Positions 1-6,277 of a stretch of DNA of 10,263 bases are shown here, in pieces. The position numbers were made by a program, and so were the translations under genes. Origin of the DNA: Ruminococcus flavefaciens. GTDB lineage: Bacteria; Bacillota; Clostridia; Oscillospirales; Ruminococcaceae. Numbering within the stretch: the stretch's first letter is position 1; every line of letters begins with the position of its first letter. The notes below the pieces were generated by a model, which ran no database searches, had not been told where the DNA came from, and was given only the letters and a program-made list of their open reading frames with translations. The stretch is taken from positions 1-10,263 of the forward strand of contig CADBAC010000019.1 of NCBI GenBank assembly GCA_902792495.1. The letters run 5' to 3'.

Positions 1-16
1 ATTGAAAGGATCTAAT

Positions 17-1273
17 ATGAGCAGAAGAGTAGTTATCACAGGTATGGGAGCTGTTACTCCCCTCGGTACAGGTGTTGAAAAATTCTGGGATGGCATCAGA
101 GCCAACAGGATCGGAATTTCTGAAATAGATATGTACGATACTGAAAGAACAGGCGTAAAGCTTGCAGGTATCGTTCGTGACTTTGATGAGACAGCTTATT
201 ATGACGTTGAAGGCTGCTTCGATAAAAAAGAAGCAAGACGCATGGACAGATTCACAAAGTATGCGGTAGTTTCCGCTCATGAAGCATTGAACGACGCAGG
301 TACGGATTTCTCCGATATCGACCCTTACAGAGCAGGTGTTATAATCGGTTCGGGTATCGGCGGTATCGACCTTACACTTGCCGAGCATAACAAGTATCTT
401 GAAAAAGGTCCGAGCCGTATCTCAGCTTTCTATGTTCCTATGATGATCTCGAACATGGCAGCAGGTACAGTTTCAATGAAGACAGGCTTCCGTGGCGCTA
501 ATTTCGATGTTACCACTGCCTGCGCTTCGGGTACTCACTCTATCGGTGAGGCATTCCGCAAGATCAAGGACGGCTACCTTGATGTTGCCCTTGCAGGCGG
601 CACAGAAAGTACTCACGAGGAATTCACTTTCGGCGGCTTCTCGAATATGAAGGCACTTACAAAGTCCGCTGACAAGAACAAGGCTTCCATCCCCTTCGAC
701 AAGGACAGAAACGGCTTCGTACTCGGTGAGGGCGCTGCTGTACTGGTGCTTGAGGAATACGAACACGCCAAGGCAAGAGGCGCTAAGATATACGCTGAGG
801 TGGCAGGCTACGGCGCTACCTGTGACGGTTACCACATGACTTCTCCTATGCCCAGCGGTGAGGCCGCAGGTATGGGCATGAAGCTGGCTATGGAAGAAGC
901 AGGCCTTACTCCTGCCGATGTTGATTACATCAACGCTCACGGCACTTCAACAGGCCTTAACGATAAATACGAAACAGCCGCTATAAAGGTTGCTTTCGGA
1001 GATGAAGCAAAGAATGTGAAGATAAGCTCTACCAAGTCTATGATAGGCCATCTTCTCGGTGCAGCAGGTGCTGTTGAAGCTGTTGTCTGCGCAAAGTCCA
1101 TTCAGGAAGGCTTCATCCACGCTACAGTAGGTCTTGAAAATCCCGATGAGGAATGTGACCTTGACTACTGTGCAAATAAAAATTATGAGCAGGAAGTCCG
1201 TGCAGTTCTTTCAAATTCTCTCGGATTCGGCGGACATAATGCTACTCTCTGCTTCAAGAAGGCAGCAGAATAA
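17..1273 (+). CDS. fabF: Beta-ketoacyl-[acyl carrier protein] synthase II (FabF)
   Basis: Condensing enzyme of type II fatty acid synthesis: it joins malonyl-ACP to a growing acyl-ACP with loss of CO2, in the cytoplasm. The 418-residue product has normal family length and the full thiolase-fold triad: the active-site cysteine in TTACASGTHS (Cys169), a histidine in NAHGTSTG (His308), and Lys340 and His345 in STKSMIGHLLGAAGA. The glycine-rich C-terminus (NSLGFGGHNAT) is also typical. I chose ATG at 17 because AAAGGA at 5-10 lies six bases upstream and the protein then opens with the usual MSRRVVITGMG. An in-frame TTG at 2 would add five unlikely residues. It is the first gene in view of the fatty acid operon; fabD, fabG or fabK would be expected to the left, outside the window. 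accB follows after 15 bases. Confidence 0.97.
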   Translation: MSRRVVITGMGAVTPLGTGVEKFWDGIRANRIGISEIDMYDTERTGVKLAGIVRDFDETAYYDVEGCFDKKEARRMDRFTKYAVVSAHEALNDAGTDFSDIDPYRAGVIIGSGIGGIDLTLAEHNKYLEKGPSRISAFYVPMMISNMAAGTVSMKTGFRGANFDVTTACASGTHSIGEAFRKIKDGYLDVALAGGTESTHEEFTFGGFSNMKALTKSADKNKASIPFDKDRNGFVLGEGAAVLVLEEYEHAKARGAKIYAEVAGYGATCDGYHMTSPMPSGEAAGMGMKLAMEEAGLTPADVDYINAHGTSTGLNDKYETAAIKVAFGDEAKNVKISSTKSMIGHLLGAAGAVEAVVCAKSIQEGFIHATVGLENPDEECDLDYCANKNYEQEVRAVLSNSLGFGGHNATLCFKKAAE

Positions 1274-1288
1274 TAAGGAGGACATAAT

Positions 1289-1765
1289 ATGAGCCAGATC
1301 TTAGATATGGTCGATATCGAGACCATCGAAAAGCTCGCTGATATAATCAATAAGAAGGAACTCTCAGAGCTGACTATCGCAGACGGTGAGAGGACCATTA
1401 CCATAAAGGGCAAGAGACCCGTTCCGCCTCCGCCCGCAGCAATGCCTTTCATGGGTATGCCTGCACAGGCATCTGCCGCTCCCGAGGATACTCTCGCTGA
1501 GTCAGAGGCAAATGCAGCCGCCGAAATAAGCGGAAACATAGTAAAGGCTCCTATCGTAGGTACTTTCTACGCTGCTCCTTCTCCCGACAAGCCGCCTTTC
1601 GTAAAGATCGGCGATACCGTCAAGAAGGGCGATGTTATCATGATAATCGAGTCCATGAAGCTGATGAACGAGGTACAGTCCGAATATGACGGAGTTGTTG
1701 AAAATATCCTCGTTTCCGACGGTCAGACCGTTGAATACGATCAGCCTGTCATGGTCATAAAGTAA
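1289..1765 (+). CDS. accB: Biotin carboxyl carrier protein of acetyl-CoA carboxylase (AccB)
   Basis: Carries CO2 on biotin between the biotin carboxylase (AccC) and the carboxyltransferase (AccAD), the first committed step of fatty acid synthesis. The product has 158 residues, close to the E. coli length. An N-terminal helical region (about 1-42) is followed by a flexible Pro/Ala-rich linker (about 43-82, including PVPPPPAAMP) and a biotinyl domain (about 83-158). The biotin attachment lysine is Lys124 in ESMKLMNE, and the typical thumb region lies at about 92-101 (TFYAAPSPD). The ribosome site AAGGAG at 1275-1280 sits eight bases before ATG and overlaps the end of the doubled fabF stop (TAATAAGGAG). 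The gene lies between fabF and fabZ in the standard Firmicutes order. Confidence 0.97.
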   Translation: MSQILDMVDIETIEKLADIINKKELSELTIADGERTITIKGKRPVPPPPAAMPFMGMPAQASAAPEDTLAESEANAAAEISGNIVKAPIVGTFYAAPSPDKPPFVKIGDTVKKGDVIMIIESMKLMNEVQSEYDGVVENILVSDGQTVEYDQPVMVIK

Positions 1766-1803
1766 GCAGTAACTGCTGAATTAAACTGAAAGAGAGAAAG
1801 ATT

Positions 1804-2253
1804 ATGGCTGATATACTTATGGATCAGGAACAGATCAAGCAGGTGATTCCTCACCGTGATCCTTTCCTGCTTATAGATGAGATCGTCGATATGGAAGTCG
1901 GCGTTAAGGTCCACGCAAGAAAGTACATCAAGGAGGATGACTTCTGGTTCAAGGGCCACTTCCCGGGATATCCCGTGACTCCCGGTGTGCTCATGATAGA
2001 GATGATGGCTCAGGCAGGTGCTGTATGCCTTCTCTCAAAGCCTGAGTTCAAGGGCAAGATAGGCCTTTTCGGCGGTATCGACAAGGCTAAGTTCCGCAGA
2101 CAGGTAGTCCCCGGAGATGTTCTCGACTTTGAAGTTGAGATAATCAAGATAAGAGGCCCTGTGGGTACAGGCAAGTGCCTTGCTACCGTTGACGGCGAAA
2201 AGGCTGTTTCATGCGAGATAACTTTCATAGTTGCTGACGGGGACAAACAGTGA
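1804..2253 (+). CDS. fabZ: 3-hydroxyacyl-[acyl carrier protein] dehydratase (FabZ)
   Basis: Removes water from 3-hydroxyacyl-ACP to give trans-2-enoyl-ACP during fatty acid elongation. The product has 149 residues with a single hot-dog fold. Visible motifs are IPHRDPFLLID (about 15-25) and the active-site segment GHFPGYPVTPGVLMIEMMAQ, in which His52 and Glu66 match the family's catalytic His/Glu pair. The Tyr/Val following the GHFPG loop are within normal variation. Its ribosome site is unusually poor for this operon: only purine-rich GAAAGAGAGAAAG precedes the ATG, with no GGAGG core. The 38-base gap from accB is the longest inside the operon, so translation may be weaker than that of its neighbours. 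That is inference from sequence only. Confidence 0.96.
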   Translation: MADILMDQEQIKQVIPHRDPFLLIDEIVDMEVGVKVHARKYIKEDDFWFKGHFPGYPVTPGVLMIEMMAQAGAVCLLSKPEFKGKIGLFGGIDKAKFRRQVVPGDVLDFEVEIIKIRGPVGTGKCLATVDGEKAVSCEITFIVADGDKQ

Positions 2254-2284
2254 TATCCCACAGCATAAAAGGAGATATACATTA

Positions 2285-3640
2285 ATGTTCAAAAAAATTC
2301 TCATCGCCAACAGAGGCGAGATCGCAGTACGTATCATAAGAGCGTGCCGTGAGATAGGCATAAGGAGCGTTGCGGTATATTCTACCGCTGACAGAACAAC
2401 TCTCCATGCCCAGATAGCAGATGAAGCTGTGTGCATAGGTCCTCCTGCTACAAAGGACAGCTACCTCAATATGAACGCTATAGTTCAGGCTGCCATAAAT
2501 ACAGGCTGTGACGCTATCCACCCCGGTTTCGGTTTCCTTTCTGAAAATGCCGAATTCGCAAGGCTCTGCGAGTCATACGGACTTGTATTCATCGGTCCTT
2601 CCTACCACTCCATCGAGATGCTGGGAGACAAGGCTGCTGCAAAGGCTACAATGAAGGCTGCGGGCGTACCTGTTATCCCCGGTTCGGACGGCGCTGTAAG
2701 CTCAGTCGAGGAGGCAAGACTCATCGCTGACAAGGCAGGATATCCCGTACTTATCAAGGCCAGCGCAGGCGGCGGCGGACGAGGTATACGCCGTGTGGAT
2801 TCTCCGGCAGAGCTTGAAGCGCAGATGATAGCCGCTCAGCAGGAAGCAAAGAACTTCTTCGGCGATGATACCGTATATGTTGAGAAGTTCCTTATAAATC
2901 CCCACCATGTCGAGATACAGATAATCGCCGACAAGCACGGCAATTATATACACCTCTGCGAGCGTGACTGCTCTATGCAGAGAAGAAACCAGAAGGTGCT
3001 TGAGGAATGCCCCAGCCCTATCGTAAGCCCCGAGCTTCGTGCAAAGATGGGCAATGCCGCTATTACTGCGGCTAAGGAATGCGGCTACTACAACGCAGGT
3101 ACTATCGAATTCCTCGTTGACGAGAACCGTGATTTCTACTTCATGGAGATGAATACCCGTATTCAGGTAGAGCATCCTATTACCGAGGAGGTAACAGGCT
3201 TCGATATAGTCAAGGCTCAGATAGAAATTGCGGCAGGTCTGCCTCTGAAGGTGACACAGGACGATATCGTTATGCGTGGCCATGCGATAGAGTGCCGTAT
3301 AAATGCCGAAGACCCTGAGCATAACTTCCGCCCCTCACCCGGTACCATCACAGCTCTGTATATGCCCGGCGGCCCCGGTATCCGTATCGACGGCGCTGTA
3401 TATCAGGGATATACCATCACTCCTTATTATGACTCAATGATAAGCAAGCTCATCGCTCACGGCTCAGACAGAAATGATGCCATTAACAAGATGAGATGGG
3501 CGCTTTCCGAATTCATTGTGGAGGGCGTTGAGACTAATATAGATTTCCAGCTCGGACTTATCCGGAATGCCGACTTCAAAAACGGCAATTATGATATCGG
3601 CTTCCTTGGAAGATACATGGAAGACAAGAAGAATAAGTAA
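2285..3640 (+). CDS. accC: Biotin carboxylase subunit of acetyl-CoA carboxylase (AccC)
   Basis: Uses ATP and bicarbonate to carboxylate biotin on AccB. The 451-residue product is a complete ATP-grasp biotin carboxylase. The N-terminal domain opens with KILIANRGEIAVRIIRA. ATP-binding residues are Lys116 and Lys158, and the glycine loop is GGGGRG (162-167). The metal and catalytic residues Glu275, Glu288 and Asn290 fall at the expected places, together with Arg292-Gln294-Val295-Glu296 in EMNTRIQVEHPITE and Arg338. The ATG at 2285 is chosen because AAAAGGAG (2267-2274) precedes it and it gives the family-typical MFKKILIANRGE start. An upstream in-frame TTG at 2231 overlaps fabZ and adds 18 unrelated residues. 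It sits 31 bases after fabZ and 14 before accD. Confidence 0.97.
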   Translation: MFKKILIANRGEIAVRIIRACREIGIRSVAVYSTADRTTLHAQIADEAVCIGPPATKDSYLNMNAIVQAAINTGCDAIHPGFGFLSENAEFARLCESYGLVFIGPSYHSIEMLGDKAAAKATMKAAGVPVIPGSDGAVSSVEEARLIADKAGYPVLIKASAGGGGRGIRRVDSPAELEAQMIAAQQEAKNFFGDDTVYVEKFLINPHHVEIQIIADKHGNYIHLCERDCSMQRRNQKVLEECPSPIVSPELRAKMGNAAITAAKECGYYNAGTIEFLVDENRDFYFMEMNTRIQVEHPITEEVTGFDIVKAQIEIAAGLPLKVTQDDIVMRGHAIECRINAEDPEHNFRPSPGTITALYMPGGPGIRIDGAVYQGYTITPYYDSMISKLIAHGSDRNDAINKMRWALSEFIVEGVETNIDFQLGLIRNADFKNGNYDIGFLGRYMEDKKNK

Positions 3641-3654
3641 AGCGGTGAATAATA

Positions 3655-4506
3655 TTGTTTGAAGGTTTTTTTAACGTAGTCAAGGAGCGTTTCAACGGCG
3701 CTGAGGAGGAATACAAGCCCCCGATGTTCAAGTGCCCGAGATGCACTCAGACAAGCCCTCTTTCCAGATATGAGGAGCTTCACAGAGTTTGCCCCAAGTG
3801 TAATTACCACGGCAGACTTTCGTCACAGGAGCGTATTGCCATCACTGTTGACAAGGACAGCTTCAAGGAGCTGGACGGCGGCATGAAAAGCGGCAATCCC
3901 CTTGATTTCCCCGATTATTCCGAGAAACAGGCTGAACTTCAGAACAAGACAGGCCTGAATGACGCTGTTATCACAGGTACTGCAACTATCAAGGGCTCAC
4001 CTGTGGTCATCGGTATCATGGATTCCCGTTTCATGATGGGAAGCATGGGCAGCGTTGTAGGCGAGAAGATAACCCGTGCCTTTGAGTACGCAACAGAGAA
4101 GGGACTCCCCGTTGTAATGTTTACTGCGTCAGGCGGCGCACGTATGCAGGAGGGCATAGTTTCTCTCATGCAGATGGCAAAGACTTCGGGTGCTGTCAAA
4201 CTCCACAGCGATGCAGGCGGACTTTATATATCGGTCATGACCGACCCGACAACAGGCGGCGTAACAGCAAGCTTTGCTTCCCTCGGAGATATAATCATCG
4301 CCGAGCCGAAGGTGCTTATCGGTTTCGCAGGAAGACGAGTTATCGAGGGTACTATCAAGCAGAGACTTCCCGAGGATTTCCAGCTTGCGGAATTCATGCA
4401 CGAGAAAGGCTTTGTTGATATGATAGTCGAGCGCAGAAAGATGAGAAGTGTTCTCTCACATCTGCTGAAGCTTCACGGCTTCTATCCCAAGGAAAAGGAG
4501 GTCTGA
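3655..4506 (+). CDS. accD: Acetyl-CoA carboxylase carboxyltransferase beta subunit (AccD), TTG start
   Basis: With AccA it transfers CO2 from carboxybiotin to acetyl-CoA, giving malonyl-CoA. The 283-residue product has an N-terminal zinc ribbon with cysteine pairs CPRC (Cys27, Cys30) and CPKC (Cys46, Cys49). A crotonase-type carboxyltransferase domain follows, with the oxyanion-loop motif SGGARMQEG (159-167), SLMQMAKTSGA, and IGFAGRRVIEGTI near 222-234. The start is read as TTG at 3655: the partial ribosome site GGTGA (3644-3648) lies six bases upstream, and the next in-frame ATG (3724) would leave only a three-residue lead-in before the zinc ribbon. The weak site and rare start codon suggest modest initiation. 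Its last codons contain the ribosome binding site of accA. Confidence 0.95.
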   Translation: MFEGFFNVVKERFNGAEEEYKPPMFKCPRCTQTSPLSRYEELHRVCPKCNYHGRLSSQERIAITVDKDSFKELDGGMKSGNPLDFPDYSEKQAELQNKTGLNDAVITGTATIKGSPVVIGIMDSRFMMGSMGSVVGEKITRAFEYATEKGLPVVMFTASGGARMQEGIVSLMQMAKTSGAVKLHSDAGGLYISVMTDPTTGGVTASFASLGDIIIAEPKVLIGFAGRRVIEGTIKQRLPEDFQLAEFMHEKGFVDMIVERRKMRSVLSHLLKLHGFYPKEKEV

Positions 4507-4509
4507 GCC

Positions 4510-5316
4510 ATGGATGAGAAAAGAACAGCGTGGGAGCGTTTACAGCTTGTCCACACAAAGGGCAGACCTACTATAAAGGATTACATCCCACAGATATTCA
4601 CGGACTTCTATGAGATGCACGGCGACCGTCTCTGCGGCGACGATAAGGCTATCCTCGGAGGTATAGGCCGTCTTGACGGCAGACCTGTCACCATTATCGC
4701 TCAGGTAAAGGGCAGGGATATCAACGAGAACAAGGCCTGCAATTTCGCAATGCCCCATCCCGAAGGCTACAGAAAGGCTCTCCGCCTTGCAAGACAGGCT
4801 GAGAAGTTCCACAGACCTATTATCTGCTTCATAGATACTCCCGGTGCTTTCTGCGGCGTTGCTGCCGAGGAAAGGGGACAGGGCGAGGCTATCGCCAAGA
4901 ACATAGCCGAATTCATGACTCTCCGCACACCGATAATCTCTATCGTTCTCGGCGAAGGCGGAAGCGGCGGCGCTCTTGCTCTGGGTGTCTGCGATGAACT
5001 GGCTATGCTGGAGAATGCAGAGTATTCCGTACTCTCACCAAGAGGATTCGCAAGTATTCTCTGGAAGGACGCTTCCCGTGAACAGGAAGCAAGCGAAATT
5101 ATGAAGATAACTGCTGAAGATATGGTCCGTCTCGGTGTCGCAGAAGCAATCATCGAGGAGCCTCTCGGCGGTGCTCATAACGATTTAGACAAAATTTCAG
5201 AAAATATCAAGGAATATTTGTCACAAAAAATTCCTGAAAAATGTCAAAAAGATATTGACGTTTTGCTTAAAGAACGCTATACTAAATTTAGAAAAATCGG
5301 AGCGTTCACTGAATGA
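4510..5316 (+). CDS. accA: Acetyl-CoA carboxylase carboxyltransferase alpha subunit (AccA)
   Basis: Partner of AccD in the malonyl-CoA-forming carboxyltransferase. The 268-residue product is shorter than the 319-residue E. coli protein because the N-terminal helical extension is reduced; short forms are common in Firmicutes. Family signatures are GDR..GDDKAI (38-47), GRLDGRPV (53-60), MPHPEGYRKALRL (81-93), FIDTPGAF (107-114), ERGQGEAIA (121-129), GEGGSGGALALG (148-159) and SPRGFASILWK (176-186). It starts three bases after accD, with a perfect AAGGAGGT (4495-4502) inside the accD end, so the two subunits are probably translated together at matched levels. The final ~44 codons are oddly AT-rich: seven of eight lysines are AAA there, against one of eleven before. 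That segment also carries a promoter-like sequence. Confidence 0.96.
   Translation: MDEKRTAWERLQLVHTKGRPTIKDYIPQIFTDFYEMHGDRLCGDDKAILGGIGRLDGRPVTIIAQVKGRDINENKACNFAMPHPEGYRKALRLARQAEKFHRPIICFIDTPGAFCGVAAEERGQGEAIAKNIAEFMTLRTPIISIVLGEGGSGGALALGVCDELAMLENAEYSVLSPRGFASILWKDASREQEASEIMKITAEDMVRLGVAEAIIEEPLGGAHNDLDKISENIKEYLSQKIPEKCQKDIDVLLKERYTKFRKIGAFTE
5255..5283 (+). promoter_or_regulatory. Candidate sigma-A promoter for acpP inside accA
   Basis: TTGACG (5255-5260), a 17-base spacer and TATACT (5278-5283): each hexamer matches the sigma-A consensus at five of six positions and the spacing is ideal. Predicted start is near 5290, giving a leader of about 60 bases before the acpP ATG. It lies within the AT-rich 3' end of accA. 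A dedicated promoter would let acyl carrier protein, needed in large amounts, be made above the level of the operon enzymes. The prediction is from sequence only. Confidence 0.55.
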
Positions 5317-5350
5317 CCGATTTTAATATAAAATGATGGAGGATAAATAC

Positions 5351-5587
5351 ATGATTTTTGAAAAGCTCAAGGATATCATTGCTGATCAGCTCAGCGTAGA
5401 CGCAGATGAGGTTACTATGGATTCCAATATCCAGGATGATCTCGGCGCTGATTCCCTTGATGTTGTTGATCTTATCACAACTATCGAGGACGAATTTGAT
5501 CTTTCTATCCCTGATGAGGCTGTAGAGGAGATCAAGACTGTAGGCGATATCGCTAACTACATCGAGAAGAACACAGACGCTGAATAA
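5351..5587 (+). CDS. acpP: Acyl carrier protein (AcpP)
   Basis: Small acidic carrier that holds growing acyl chains on a 4'-phosphopantetheine arm for FabF, FabZ and the other synthesis enzymes. The 78-residue product is the usual size. The attachment serine is Ser35 in [10 protein letters not shown], and the surrounding four-helix pattern ([39 protein letters not shown]) is typical. The start is ATG at 5351, eight bases after GGAGG (5338-5342). Two further in-frame ATGs at 5333 and 5336 lie upstream of or overlap that ribosome site and would add six or five residues, so they are less likely. It is the last gene of the operon, 34 bases after accA, followed directly by a strong terminator. In many relatives acpP stands near the front of the cluster, so the end position is a variation. 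Confidence 0.97.
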   Translation: MIFEKLKDIIADQLSVDADEVTMDSNIQDDLGADSLDVVDLITTIEDEFDLSIPDEAVEEIKTVGDIANYIEKNTDAE

Positions 5588-5595
5588 TAAAAGCG

Positions 5596-5627
5596 ATCCC
5601 CGACCTGAAAAGGTCGGGGATATTTTT
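5596..5627 (+). terminator. Intrinsic terminator of the fatty acid operon
   Basis: Perfect 11-bp stem (ATCCCCGACCT at 5596-5606 with its complement at 5611-5621), a GAAA tetraloop, then ATTTTT. It begins eight bases after the acpP stop and should end the operon efficiently. Confidence 0.95.
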
Positions 5628-5656
5628 GTATATTCACATATTTTATGCGGATAATA
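5628..5656 (+). promoter_or_regulatory. Possible sigma-G-type (forespore) promoter of spoVAC
   Basis: GTATA (5628-5632), 17 bases, then GATAATA (5650-5656). The Bacillus sigma-G consensus is GHATR, a spacer of about 17-18, and CATnMTA, so only the first base of the -10 differs. No good sigma-A pair is visible in this gap. The predicted start near 5663 leaves a very short leader that already begins with the ribosome site. B. subtilis spoVA is sigma-G dependent, which fits. The motif is short and the region AT-rich, so this is tentative. Confidence 0.3.
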
Positions 5657-5676
5657 TCACTGAAGGAGTGATGTTT

Positions 5677-6120
5677 ATGAGGATTACACCGGAAATGTAC
5701 AGCAAGATGAGCGACAATGCCTCGCCGCCCTCAAAGTCAAAGGTGAATATCCCTGTCGCTTTCATCGTGGGAGGTCTTATCTGTGTGATAGGGCAGTTCC
5801 TGATGACGGCTTATAAGAATATGGGCATGGACAGCACAGACGCAGGCGCATGGACTTCCATTACCCTTGTGGCGGCAAGTTCGCTTTGCACGGGCATGGG
5901 ATGGTATCAGAAACTGGCCAAACACGCAGGTGCAGGTACGCTTGTGCCTATCACAGGCTTTTCCAATGCTGTGACCTCTGCCGCTGTGGAAAGCAGCACC
6001 GAGGGCTATGTCACGGGTGTTGGTACCAAGATATTCACCATAGCGGGACCTGTCATTCTCTATGGATGTACGGCTTCTGTGATATACGGCGTGGTGTATT
6101 ATCTTTTCAACGGAGGCTGA
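5677..6120 (+). CDS. spoVAC: Stage V sporulation protein AC (SpoVAC), inner membrane channel subunit
   Basis: Family role: part of the SpoVA machinery in the spore inner membrane that moves dipicolinic acid during sporulation and germination; B. subtilis SpoVAC has been reported to act as a mechanosensitive channel. The 147-residue product matches the usual ~150. After a short polar N-terminus come hydrophobic segments at about 24-45 (IPVAFIVGGLICVIGQF), 57-75 and 113-143. The hallmark is the central AGAGTLVPITGFSNAVTSAA segment (84-103), followed by an acidic EGYVTGVGTKIFTIAGP stretch. ATG at 5677 is eight bases after GGAG (5665-5668). Another ATG at 5671 is too close to it, and a TTG at 5626 lies inside the terminator. 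No spoVAD or spoVAE follows; the gene is alone between the fatty acid operon and nifJ. Identification is by recalled family motifs, without alignment. Confidence 0.88.
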   Translation: MRITPEMYSKMSDNASPPSKSKVNIPVAFIVGGLICVIGQFLMTAYKNMGMDSTDAGAWTSITLVAASSLCTGMGWYQKLAKHAGAGTLVPITGFSNAVTSAAVESSTEGYVTGVGTKIFTIAGPVILYGCTASVIYGVVYYLFNGG

Positions 6121-6125
6121 CAGGC

Positions 6126-6156
6126 AAAAAAATAAGCAAGGCATATGCCTTGCTTA
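6126..6156 (-). terminator. Intrinsic terminator on the - strand
   Basis: A perfect 24-base palindrome (each half TAAGCAAGGCAT or its complement, 6133-6156) is followed on the - strand by seven Ts (the A-run at 6126-6132). On the + strand the hairpin is followed by ACTTAAAC, which is not a U-tract. Its better reading is therefore as the end of a leftward transcript, though it may also weakly stop spoVAC transcription. Confidence 0.75.
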
Positions 6157-6213
6157 ACTTAAACAAATGAAAATAAATATGTGTAGAACAAAAGAAAGGA
6201 GACAACAAAACGA

Positions 6214-6241
6214 GTGTTAATAATTCGTGATTATTTAACAC
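6214..6241. repeat. Imperfect inverted repeat (11 bp, one bulge)
   Basis: GTGTTAATAAT (6214-6224), a 5-base centre, and ATTATTTAACAC (6230-6241), pairing over 11 bp with one extra base. Read on the - strand it forms the first hairpin of the candidate small RNA. As DNA it covers the -35 of the + promoter (6235-6240), so it could instead be an operator. It is not a Rex site, whose half-sites are separated by only four bases. Confidence 0.7.
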
Positions 6242-6263
6242 TATATGTATTATACAGTATAAT
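6235..6263 (+). promoter_or_regulatory. Candidate sigma-A promoter reading toward nifJ
   Basis: TTAACA (6235-6240), 17 bases, TATAAT (6258-6263): five of six and six of six consensus positions. Predicted start is near 6270. No gene or terminator follows before nifJ, so it would give nifJ a second, ~325-base leader, or a non-coding RNA. It overlaps completely with the opposed promoter at 6249-6277. Confidence 0.45.
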
Positions 6264-6277
6264 TGTCGAAACGTCAA
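6249..6277 (-). promoter_or_regulatory. Candidate sigma-A promoter of the - strand small RNA
   Basis: On the - strand, TTGACG (6277-6272), 17 bases, TATAAT (6254-6249): eleven of twelve consensus bases with ideal spacing. Its -10 and that of the opposed + promoter are the two arms of the perfect palindrome ATTATACAGTATAAT (6249-6263). Polymerase could occupy only one of them at a time. Confidence 0.55.

Larger units (their letters stand above)
6126..6242 (-). ncRNA. Candidate small RNA of about 115 nt (unnamed)
   Basis: On the - strand a near-consensus promoter (6249-6277) predicts a start at 6242 or 6241. The transcript would open at once with a hairpin (GTGTTAAATAAT, loop CACGA, then ATTATTAACAC; 6241-6214). 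A U-rich unpaired stretch follows (about 6213-6157) containing GTCTCCTTTCTTTTG, complementary to Shine-Dalgarno-like sequence. The transcript would end in a perfect 12-bp palindromic terminator with seven Ts. Promoter, structured 5' end, open middle and terminator are in the right order and distance for a trans-acting small RNA. No start codon with a ribosome site is visible inside it. I do not recognise it as a known RNA family. It converges on spoVAC, whose stop at 6120 is six bases beyond the end. Confidence 0.5.

Noticed and set aside
473..940. Long open frame on the - strand opposite fabF, and similar long antisense frames opposite accC (2702-3322) and nifJ (6569-7285).
   Set aside because: All lie opposite well-identified genes, have low-quality protein composition and no ribosome sites; they are by-products of the codon use of the real genes.
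1765..1777. Small palindrome AGCAGTAACTGCT between accB and fabZ, considered as a terminator or attenuator.
   Set aside because: Only a 5-bp stem with a 3-base loop and no T-tract; too weak to act as a terminator.
2268..2287. The accC ribosome site AAGGAGATATACAT is almost identical to the leader used in common T7 expression vectors.
   Set aside because: The surrounding sequence is a normal native operon, the match stops before the start codon, and AT-rich spacers after GGAG are common, so coincidence rather than cloning artefact.
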